A stretch of DNA of 16,422 nucleotides from Pseudolabrys sp. (GTDB lineage Bacteria > Pseudomonadota > Alphaproteobacteria > Rhizobiales > Xanthobacteraceae). Shown piece by piece: positions 6,376 to 13,454 of the stretch (position 1 is the first letter of the stretch; each line of letters opens with the position of its first letter). Below the pieces are notes generated by a model. That model searched no databases and had not been told where the DNA came from. It saw only the letters and a program-made list of their open reading frames with translations. The position numbers and the translations under genes were made by a program. Where the stretch lies: assembly GCA_026125925.1 (NCBI GenBank), contig JAHCKF010000033.1, positions 1-16,422 of the forward strand, read 5' to 3'.

Positions 6376-8526
6376 TCAGGAAAGGGCGAGCGCATGACGG
6401 GCGCGCCGGCGCTGCAGGAAGCCGATCACCGCGCCGCGCAGCCGCGCCATGAAGCGGTCGAAGCCGGTCGGATTATGGATGATCTCGGCGCGGTAGAACG
6501 ACGGGCACAACACCGCGGCTTCCGCCACCTCGCCGCAATTGCCGCAGCCGACGCAGCCATTATCGACCGCGGCGACCGGATCGTCCTTGAGTGGATCGTC
6601 GCTGTGCTTGATCGTCAGCGACGGGCAGCCGGACAGACGAATGCAGGCGTGATCGCCGGTGCAGACATCCTCATCGACGCCGTAGCGCTCGCGGACCATG
6701 CGCTGGCCGCCTTTCACCGCCTTGGCGAACAGCGGCTTCTCGCGGCGCTGTTTGTTCAGCATGCACTCGGACGAGGCGACGATGACCTTCGGGCCGGGCG
6801 AGCGGTCGGTGAGCGCTTCCTTCAGCGTGTCGCGCATCTTGCCGACGTCGTAGGTGCGATCGACCTGGCGCACCCACGTCGCGCCGATGCCTTCGACCGC
6901 CTTGGTGATCGGGTGCTGCGTCGAGCGCGTGGCGTTGTCGGCGCGCGAGGAAAGGATATCCTGGCCGCCGGTCGCGGAGGCATAATAATTGTCGACGACG
7001 ACGATGACGCCGTCATGCTTGTTGTAGACGGCGTTGCCGATGCTGGTGGTGAGGCCGTTGTGCCAGAAGCCGCCGTCGCCGATGAAGGAGATCGACTTCT
7101 TCGACGAAGGCACGTTGAACGCTGCCGCCGAGGCCGGACCGAGGCCGTAGCCCATGGTCGAAGCGCCGATATTGAAGGGCGGCAGGATCGAGAACAGGTG
7201 GCAGCCGATATCGGCAGCGATGTGATGCTGGCCGAGCTCCTTTTCGACCAGTTTCACCGCGGCGAAGATCGGGCGCTCGGGGCAGCCGACGCAGAAGCCT
7301 GGCGGGCGCGGCGGCACGACGCCGGTCAGCGCCTTGACGCGCGGATCGTCGGCAATCGCCGGCACGTTCGGCGCGCGGCTGGCATCGGACAGCGCCGACG
7401 GCAGCGCGGCGGAGAGGAAATCGCGCACGCCTTTGAGCATCACGTCGGCCGTGTATTCGCCGGCCATCGGCAGTACGTCCTTGCCGAAGATGCGGGTCGA
7501 GATGTCGCGGCGGCGCAGGATGGTGTTGACCGCCTGCTCGATATATTCCGGCTGGCCTTCTTCGACGATCAGCACGCCGCGCTTGCCGGCGCAGAACTGC
7601 GTCAATTCGTCGTCGATCAGCGGGTAGGCGACGTTCATCACATAAAGCGGGATGCGCGTCTTGCCCCAGACATCGGCGAGGCCGAGACGCTGCAGCGCGC
7701 GGATGACGCCGTTATACATGCCGCCCTGCACGGCGATGCCGACATCGGTCAGGTCGCCGTCGAAGAATTCGTTGAGCTTGCGGCTCTTGATGAATTCGAC
7801 CGCGGCCGGCCAGCGCTTCTCGATCTTCTCCTTCTCCTGAATGTAGGAGGCGGGCGGCAGCACGATGCGGTTGACGTCGCGGACCGGATTTTCCAGGGCT
7901 TGTTGCAGCGTAAAGGCCGGGCGCTTGTTGTCCTTGGCGATGAAGGAGCCATGGACGTGGCAGGAACGCACACGGACTTCCAGCATCACCGGTGTGTTCG
8001 AGGCTTCCGACAGTTCAAAGCCGTCTTCGACTGCCTTGACGATGGAGGGCAGGTCCGGCCGCGGATCGAGCAGCCACATCTGCGATTTCATGGCGAAGGC
8101 GTGGCTGCGCTCCTGCATGATCGAGGAGCCTTCGCCGTAATCCTCGCCGAGGATGATCAGCGCGCCGCCGACCACGCCGGAGGAGGCGAGGTTGGCCAGC
8201 GCGTCGGAGGCGACATTGGTGCCGACGGTCGATTTGAATGTGACCGCGCCACGGATCGGGTACATCATCGACGCCGACAGCGAGGCGGCAGCGGCGGCTT
8301 CCGACGCCGAGGCGGAAAACTGTACGCCGAGCTTGCCGAGCAGGTCCTGCGCGTCGGACAGCACATCCATCAAATGGGAGATTGGCGAGCCCTGATAGCC
8401 GCCGACATACGCCACGCCGGATTGCAGCAGGGCCTTGGTGAGGGCGAGGATGCCTTCGCCCCGGAACTCCTGGCCTTCGCCGAGTTCGAGGTCTCGAACT
8501 TCTCTGGCAAACGAACGTTCGGCCAT
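6376..8526 (-). CDS. iorA: Indolepyruvate:ferredoxin oxidoreductase alpha subunit (TPP- and Fe-S-binding)
   Basis: This 716-residue protein has the IorA domain order: a PYR-type domain at the N terminus (EGILALTKALLQSGV...GYQGSPIS, 24-50), a central 2-oxoacid oxidoreductase domain, then the TPP-binding domain with GCPERPIF (414-421), ADIGCH (438-443), GDGGFWHNG (483-491) and VVVDNYY (509-515). The C-terminal ferredoxin-like tail has C622-x5-C628-x5-C634-P and C658-x2-C661-x2-C664-x9-C674-P, seven cysteines in all. This allows two clusters, but one is unlikely to have four Cys ligands from a standard CxxCxxCxxxCP motif. The enzyme acts in the cytoplasm on indole-, phenyl- or hydroxyphenylpyruvate made by transamination of aromatic amino acids. 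I chose the ATG at 8526, with GGGA seven bases upstream; a TTG two codons earlier is unlikely. A MarR regulator is divergently transcribed. Confidence 0.93.
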   Translation of the reverse strand: MAERSFAREVRDLELGEGQEFRGEGILALTKALLQSGVAYVGGYQGSPISHLMDVLSDAQDLLGKLGVQFSASASEAAAAASLSASMMYPIRGAVTFKSTVGTNVASDALANLASSGVVGGALIILGEDYGEGSSIMQERSHAFAMKSQMWLLDPRPDLPSIVKAVEDGFELSEASNTPVMLEVRVRSCHVHGSFIAKDNKRPAFTLQQALENPVRDVNRIVLPPASYIQEKEKIEKRWPAAVEFIKSRKLNEFFDGDLTDVGIAVQGGMYNGVIRALQRLGLADVWGKTRIPLYVMNVAYPLIDDELTQFCAGKRGVLIVEEGQPEYIEQAVNTILRRRDISTRIFGKDVLPMAGEYTADVMLKGVRDFLSAALPSALSDASRAPNVPAIADDPRVKALTGVVPPRPPGFCVGCPERPIFAAVKLVEKELGQHHIAADIGCHLFSILPPFNIGASTMGYGLGPASAAAFNVPSSKKSISFIGDGGFWHNGLTTSIGNAVYNKHDGVIVVVDNYYASATGGQDILSSRADNATRSTQHPITKAVEGIGATWVRQVDRTYDVGKMRDTLKEALTDRSPGPKVIVASSECMLNKQRREKPLFAKAVKGGQRMVRERYGVDEDVCTGDHACIRLSGCPSLTIKHSDDPLKDDPVAAVDNGCVGCGNCGEVAEAAVLCPSFYRAEIIHNPTGFDRFMARLRGAVIGFLQRRRARHALALS

Positions 8527-8580
8527 TCTCAAGTCCCAGGCCCGGAGGCTGGCGCGGCGGCCGGATTGGCCATGAGGCTC

Positions 8581-8609
8581 CGGAATTGCTTCAACCTTAA
8601 AACATTCCG
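8581..8609. promoter_or_regulatory. Candidate MarR operator, inverted repeat CGGAAT-N17-ATTCCG
   Basis: CGGAAT (8581-8586) and ATTCCG (8604-8609) are exact inverted copies separated by 17 bases, in the A/T-richest patch of the intergenic region. The repeat straddles the predicted iorAB -10 element and start site, so bound protein would block it. A second inverted pair, AACCTT (8593-8598) and AAGGTT (8626-8631), and a direct repeat TCAAC (8591-8595, 8621-8625) lie in the same patch. Which of these, if any, is the true operator cannot be decided from one sequence. Confidence 0.4.
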
Positions 8610-8615
8610 TATGCT
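8586..8615 (+). promoter_or_regulatory. Possible marR promoter, overlapping the iorAB promoter
   Basis: TTGCTT (8586-8591) and TATGCT (8610-8615), 18 bases apart, give a weak -35/-10 pair facing marR, with the start codon at 8654. It overlaps the divergent iorAB promoter, which would let one regulator control both directions. The match is modest and the call tentative. Confidence 0.28.
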
Positions 8616-8624
8616 ATAGGTCAA
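8596..8624 (-). promoter_or_regulatory. Predicted sigma-70-type promoter of iorAB
   Basis: Read on the minus strand, TTGACC (8624-8619) is followed after exactly 17 bases by TTTAAG (8601-8596), giving 5/6 and 4/6 matches to the -35 and -10 consensus. A start of transcription near 8588 would leave a 5' leader of about 60 bases to the iorA ATG at 8526. It is the only good promoter-like pair I see between iorA and marR on this strand. Confidence 0.5.
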
Positions 8625-8636
8625 CAAGGTTCCTGT

Positions 8637-8643
8637 GGGGGAG
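8637..8643 (+). promoter_or_regulatory. Shine-Dalgarno GGGGGAG for marR
   Basis: A purine-rich GGGGGAG stands 10 bases before the GTG at 8654. It supports a GTG start for the regulator, since the next codon is also GTG and no ATG lies nearby in frame. Confidence 0.6.
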
Positions 8644-8653
8644 TGACATTTAC

Positions 8654-9151
8654 GTGGTGGGCGCGGCCAAATCCGCAAGTCCGGGCGCGGCGCGCCCGCT
8701 ACGCAAGCAGCGGCTGCGGTTGTGGATCCGCTTGTTGCTGGCGCGGCAGGTGATCGAGGCGGAGTTGCGCAAAAGGTTGCGCGACCAGTTCGACATGACC
8801 TTGCCCCAGTTCGACGTGATGGCCGCGCTCGACCGCCATCCGGACGGCATGACCATGACGGCGCTGTCGCAAGCCCTCATGGTCTCGAACGGCAACGTCA
8901 CCGGCATCATCGACCGCCTGCTGGCGAAGCAATACGTCGCCCGGGACAACGCGGCCGGAGACCGGCGGCGTTTCATCGTCCAACTCACGAGCGAAGGCCG
9001 CGCGCAGTTCAGCGCCGTGGCGGCGATGCATGAAAGCTGGGTCGATGAATTACTGACCCATGTCGAAATGGAGAGCGCCGAACGCACTTCGGCGCGGTTC
9101 GATAAACTGGCGCGAACGCCGCCGGCGCCGGACAGCCGCCCGCCGCGCTAA
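8654..9151 (+). CDS. MarR-family winged-helix transcriptional regulator
   Basis: This 165-residue protein is a typical MarR-size regulator. An N-terminal helix (about 20-45) and a C-terminal helix (about 115-152) would form the dimer interface. The winged helix-turn-helix spans about 50-112: LPQFDVMAALDRHPDGMTMTALSQALMVSNG, a recognition helix SNGNVTGIIDRLLAKQYV (78-95), and a wing with D98-x4-D103-R104-R105, the conserved DxRxR-like motif. Such proteins usually repress divergent genes and release DNA on binding a phenolic or aryl-CoA ligand. Its position, head to head with iorA and with an inverted repeat between them, suggests it represses iorAB and itself, perhaps in response to an aromatic acid or its CoA ester. 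The N-terminal 18 residues are basic and probably disordered. The start is GTG at 8654 (followed by a second GTG). The stop is three bases from the convergent tamB stop. Confidence 0.9.
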   Translation: MVGAAKSASPGAARPLRKQRLRLWIRLLLARQVIEAELRKRLRDQFDMTLPQFDVMAALDRHPDGMTMTALSQALMVSNGNVTGIIDRLLAKQYVARDNAAGDRRRFIVQLTSEGRAQFSAVAAMHESWVDELLTHVEMESAERTSARFDKLARTPPAPDSRPPR

Positions 9152-9154
9152 CGC

Positions 9155-12100
9155 CTAGTATTCCCACTCGACGCCAGCGCCGACGGCGGTGCCGCCATTG
9201 GCGTCGGCCTCGCCCTTGAGGCGGAGGTTGCGCGTGACGTCGAGATCGACGCTGACGCCGCTGTCGCCGGCTTCCGCGCCGGTTTTGACGCCGACGCTGA
9301 GGCGGCGGTTGATCGAGCGCGAAATGCCGACAGTCGGGCTGCCGCTGCTGCCGACCGAGACATCGAGGCTGTCGACGCCGAGCGACTTGCGCACGCGTTC
9401 GAACACGTCCGGTCCGCCGCCGCCGGAGAATTGCGCGGCGACTTGCGCCACTTGCAAAGCCTGAATGGCGGACAGGCCGCCGCTCGCTTTCGAGAACAGG
9501 ATGCGGGACAGCACTTCGTCCTGCGGCAAGTCGGGTTGCGAACTGAAGGCGAATTGCGGCTCGCGCGCCGGACCAGTGACGGCGATGATGGCGGTGACAT
9601 CGCTCGCCTGCGTCTGCGCCTTGAAGTCGAGATCGGGCGTCAGGTCGCCGGTGAAGACGATACGGCCTTCGGTGAAGTCGAGTCGCGTGCCGGCGATGGA
9701 CATGCGGCCGCGCCGCAATTCGAAAGCGCCGACCGTCTGCGGATCGGACAGCCGGCCGCGCAGCCGCAGATCGCCGCCGAGTTCGGCATCGATGCCGCGG
9801 CCCCGCACGAAGACGCGGTTCGGCGCGGTGATGGTCAAATCGAGCGTGGCATCGAAGGCCGGGGTCCGGCTGGCGCGGGCCCTGGCGCGCGCCGCGGCGG
9901 CGAGGCGGGCTGCTGCTTGCGGCGGCGCGTTGACGTGGACCGTTCCCGGAATCGGGCTGAGCGTCGTCGGCAGCCGCTCCGGCACCGTGACGTCGAGCGA
10001 GACCACGTCGATCGTGCCTGCGATGGACGGATTGCGCGCCAGCGGCCCCGACAACGTGACCGCCATGTTGGCGACCAGGCTGTAGATGTCGTTCTCGATC
10101 AGCTTGGCGCGGCGCGCGGAGAGTTTGACGTCGCCGGGGAAACCGGCGGCCGGGTCGATCGCCACCGAGCCTTGCGCGGTGATGGTGCCGCCGTTCGGCG
10201 TCTGCGCGGAGAAGCGTTCGATACGGACATCGTCGCCGCGCGCGGCGATGCGCGCCGCGATGTTGGTGTAGCGGATGCCGAGCAGGAGATCGCTGTAGCT
10301 TGCGCCATTGACGGTGGCGCTGCCGTCGATGCGCGGCTGCTGCAGGCTGCCGGCGATCCTGACATCGATCGCGGCGGAGCCGGCGACGCGGCGGCCGCTG
10401 GCCGCGAGAAAGCGGTCGGCGACGCCGATATTGACGTTGCCCTTGGCAGCGACGTCGAGGCCATCGCCGGCGAGCGGCACCGTGCCGTTGACGCGGATGG
10501 TCCCGGCGCCCTTGGCGCCGATCGTGCCGTTGATGCTCGTCTTGCCATCGGCGAGTTCGCCTTTGGCCTGCACGTCGATGGGCGGCAGGCCGGCATCGCG
10601 GGTTTGCGGTGCGACGAGGTTGTCGACGCGCAACGACCACGTCCCGGTGGGGGCGTCCTTGGTGCCGGTGACGCGGGCGTCGGCATCGAGCGTGCCGCCG
10701 AGGCCGAGCTTGGGTACGAACACGTCGGCAATCGACAGCGGCACGGCCTGTGCCTTGAGCGTCAGGTCGTAAGTATTGCCGGCACGGCCGTCGATGCTGA
10801 GCCGGCCGCGATCAAGCGACAGCATGAGCGCGCGCACGTCAACGCCGTTGTCGCGCAAGGTCAGCGTCGCCGGCTGGGTGAGAGCAAGGCGATGCTTGTC
10901 GCGCGTGGCGGTGATCCGCGACAATTCGAGACTGATCGCGTCGGCGGCGATCAGGCGGCCGCGCGCGTCAAGCGCGAAGCCGCGCGCCTGCGCGGTGAGG
11001 GCGATGTCGCTCGCGCCCGATGCGCCGGTGGCGGTCATACGCACTTGCCTGATGTCTTCACCGGCGACGCTGGCGCGGTCGATTGAGATATGACCGTCGA
11101 TCACCGGCTTGCGATAGACATCGGTGGCGCGCAGGTCGGCGTCGAGCTGGTCGAGCGACGAGGTGCCGAACTTGACGCCGCGCGCGGTGGCCTGCAGCGC
11201 AATGTCCTGGCCGCCGTTGACGGCATCGAGCGTCGCATCGGCGCGCAGCTGGCCGGCGAGCTTCGTCAAAGCGAGCGGCGACAGATCGTCGAGATTGCCG
11301 GCATCGATAGTCAGGCGGCCGCTGGCGAGTTGCTCGGGCGTCAGCGTTACGCCGCCTTTGGCGGTGACGGAGCCGACGCGAAGGTCGACATCGCTCAAGA
11401 GCCAGGCGCCGTTCTGCTGCTTGGCGACATGCAGAGCGCCACTCGCGGGTTTGTTATCGACGTTGCCATCGAGCGTGGCGCGCGCGTCGATCAGGCCGAT
11501 GAGGTCGGTGGCTGTGAGGCCGATGGCGAGGCGCGAGACGGGGCGGCCCAGCGCGCGGGCGTTGGTCACGGTCAAGGTGGCGTTGGCGTTTGGCCGTTCG
11601 ATCGTGCCGGTCAGCTTGCCGGCAAGTTCGGCGCGGCCGGCGAGCCGGTCGTCGGCATATTTGAGTTCGGGAATGACGACGCGCGCGTCGATATCGGCGG
11701 CGGTCACGGTTGCCTGGCCGTCGAGGCGCGCCGTGGCGTGTGCGCCGCCCAGATTGAGATCGGCGAAGCCGTAGCCGCCGGCCGGCAGCTTCAGCACCTT
11801 GCCCTTGAGCGTGACGCGCTCGCCGGCCAGTCCGTCGATAGCGGCGATGCCGGTACCGAAGCGCGTGACATTGCCGTCAATGATCGCTTCGTAGCGGTTA
11901 TCCTTGGGAACGCCGCTGATGTCGGCATCGAACTTGAACGCGCCGCGCAGCGAGGTGCCGGCGAGCGAGGCGAAGCGGACAAGGTCGGACGCTTCGGCAG
12001 CGAGGCGGCCCTGAAGCTCCTGATTGCCGGCGCGGCCATTGAAGCTGGCCTGCGCTGTCGGCGTCTGCAGCCGCGCGGTCGCAATATCGGCGACGCCATC

Positions 12101-13453
12101 CTGCCAATTGCCGCGCACGGTGAGCGACAGGGTATCGCCGAGCGCGCGGGCCAGCGCCGCATCGCGCGGCGCCAGACCCGCGGCCTGCGCGTCGGCGCTG
12201 AAAGCAACGCGTGTGGCCTTGTCGGTGACGTCGCCGGTCGGCGAAGCATTCAGCTTCGCAGTTACGGACGCGGCACGCCCTTGCGGCGTGGCGATATAGC
12301 GCGCATCGAGCGTGGCGTTGATGGCCGGGCCCATCAGCGGGCCCTTGATGGTGCTGTCGAAGGTGAGGCGGCCGATCTCGGCGCCACCGGCGGCGGTTTT
12401 GTCGCCGGCATTGGGCAGGGAGCGTGCGGTGATGCTGACGTCAGCGATCTGGTCCGCGGACAGGCCGCCATTGATATCGAGGCGCGCCGTCTGCGAGGCC
12501 ACCGTCAAGGGCGCGACCGCGATGGCGCCGCTGTCGGCGAAACTCACATTGCCATTGAGCCGCGTGGTGCCGGCGAACACGGGCGCGGCGAGCGAGGGCA
12601 GCAGGCCTTCGATGCGCGAGGCCATATCGACCGTCAGCCGCCGCTCGGCATTGACACGGTTGATCTGCGCCGTTCCGTTGGCTCCGATGTCATCGCCAGC
12701 CGAGAAGGCGAGCTGCGCCTTGAAGGCATCGAGCGTGCCGTCGCCGTCGAGATTCAGTTTCACCGGCGGCCGGCCGGGGATATTCAGCGCATTGGCGGCG
12801 ATGCCGTTGGCCGGCTCGTCGACCGTCAGTTTAAGCGCCAGCCGCTGATTGTCGGGTATGAGTTGAACGCGCGCGGCCAGCGTGCCCGCCGCATCGAGGC
12901 GTTTGGCGTCGAAGCGCAGGTTGAGTCCTTCCGCCGGATTGCCCAGAGAGGCGGCGCCGGTCGCGCCGATACTGGCGGCGGTGCCGATGACCGGCGCGCC
13001 GAGCGCCAGTTCCTTCAAGGAGAAATCCTTGATCTCGACGCTGAGCGGCAACTCCGGCAGCAGCGGCTCGTCGGACACCGCCTCGGGTTGCTCGTTGGGC
13101 AGCGCCGGGCGCAGATAGCGCACCGTGCCGATCTCGAGCTTGTCGATCTGCAGCTTGCGGAACAGCAGCGCCGAGCGCGTCCAGTTGAACCGCACACGAT
13201 CGATCTCGAGCCAGACGCCGTCACGGTCGGCGATCTTGATGTCGCTGATCGTGGAGTCGGACAGGAGCGCGCCTTGCACCAGGCCGATCGAGACACGCGA
13301 CTGCGGCGTCGACAGGGCCCGCGACAGGAAGCTGGACAGCAAGCCCTTGTCGTCGTCGGCGCTGCGGCCCGCCAGCGTCGACACCAGCAGGGCGCCAGCC
13401 GCGAGCAGGCAAATTGCGAAGCCGATGCCGATGGTGGTGCGCCATTTCCGCAT
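9155..13453 (-). CDS. tamB: TamB, inner-membrane-anchored translocation and assembly module component
   Basis: This 1432-residue AsmA/TamB-like protein has an N-terminal signal anchor with MRKWRT followed by a hydrophobic segment at about 7-27. A very long run of beta-rich, low-complexity repeats (GxLxLxxxxAxAxxxGxxxx) is expected to form a lipid-carrying beta-taco groove across the periplasm. The C-terminal TamB/DUF490 domain (last ~350 residues) includes the segment F.LRRGRMSIAGTRLDFTEGRIVFTGDL, QDEVLSRILF, and the terminal VGAGVEWEY. It is longer than the roughly 1,260-residue enterobacterial protein. With TamA it links inner and outer membranes for outer-membrane protein assembly and phospholipid transport. 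I chose the ATG at 13453, one base after the tamA stop, because upstream in-frame codons would overlap tamA and lack a signal anchor. It is co-transcribed with tamA and ends three bases from marR. Confidence 0.93.
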   Translation of the reverse strand: MRKWRTTIGIGFAICLLAAGALLVSTLAGRSADDDKGLLSSFLSRALSTPQSRVSIGLVQGALLSDSTISDIKIADRDGVWLEIDRVRFNWTRSALLFRKLQIDKLEIGTVRYLRPALPNEQPEAVSDEPLLPELPLSVEIKDFSLKELALGAPVIGTAASIGATGAASLGNPAEGLNLRFDAKRLDAAGTLAARVQLIPDNQRLALKLTVDEPANGIAANALNIPGRPPVKLNLDGDGTLDAFKAQLAFSAGDDIGANGTAQINRVNAERRLTVDMASRIEGLLPSLAAPVFAGTTRLNGNVSFADSGAIAVAPLTVASQTARLDINGGLSADQIADVSITARSLPNAGDKTAAGGAEIGRLTFDSTIKGPLMGPAINATLDARYIATPQGRAASVTAKLNASPTGDVTDKATRVAFSADAQAAGLAPRDAALARALGDTLSLTVRGNWQDGVADIATARLQTPTAQASFNGRAGNQELQGRLAAEASDLVRFASLAGTSLRGAFKFDADISGVPKDNRYEAIIDGNVTRFGTGIAAIDGLAGERVTLKGKVLKLPAGGYGFADLNLGGAHATARLDGQATVTAADIDARVVIPELKYADDRLAGRAELAGKLTGTIERPNANATLTVTNARALGRPVSRLAIGLTATDLIGLIDARATLDGNVDNKPASGALHVAKQQNGAWLLSDVDLRVGSVTAKGGVTLTPEQLASGRLTIDAGNLDDLSPLALTKLAGQLRADATLDAVNGGQDIALQATARGVKFGTSSLDQLDADLRATDVYRKPVIDGHISIDRASVAGEDIRQVRMTATGASGASDIALTAQARGFALDARGRLIAADAISLELSRITATRDKHRLALTQPATLTLRDNGVDVRALMLSLDRGRLSIDGRAGNTYDLTLKAQAVPLSIADVFVPKLGLGGTLDADARVTGTKDAPTGTWSLRVDNLVAPQTRDAGLPPIDVQAKGELADGKTSINGTIGAKGAGTIRVNGTVPLAGDGLDVAAKGNVNIGVADRFLAASGRRVAGSAAIDVRIAGSLQQPRIDGSATVNGASYSDLLLGIRYTNIAARIAARGDDVRIERFSAQTPNGGTITAQGSVAIDPAAGFPGDVKLSARRAKLIENDIYSLVANMAVTLSGPLARNPSIAGTIDVVSLDVTVPERLPTTLSPIPGTVHVNAPPQAAARLAAAARARARASRTPAFDATLDLTITAPNRVFVRGRGIDAELGGDLRLRGRLSDPQTVGAFELRRGRMSIAGTRLDFTEGRIVFTGDLTPDLDFKAQTQASDVTAIIAVTGPAREPQFAFSSQPDLPQDEVLSRILFSKASGGLSAIQALQVAQVAAQFSGGGGPDVFERVRKSLGVDSLDVSVGSSGSPTVGISRSINRRLSVGVKTGAEAGDSGVSVDLDVTRNLRLKGEADANGGTAVGAGVEWEY

Positions 13454-13454
13454 G

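Noticed and set aside
6181..8619. A very long open frame on the plus strand opposite iorA and the start of iorB (812 codons)
   Set aside because: It is rich in Arg, Ala, Gly, Asp and His with no recognisable domain, and mirrors the codon bias of iorA. The opposite strand encodes a protein with clear TPP and Fe-S motifs. High GC creates such shadows.
9009..10640. A 543-codon minus-strand frame inside tamB in a different phase
   Set aside because: It consists of Arg/His/Gly-rich strings typical of out-of-frame reading of GC-rich DNA, and tamB itself occupies the region.
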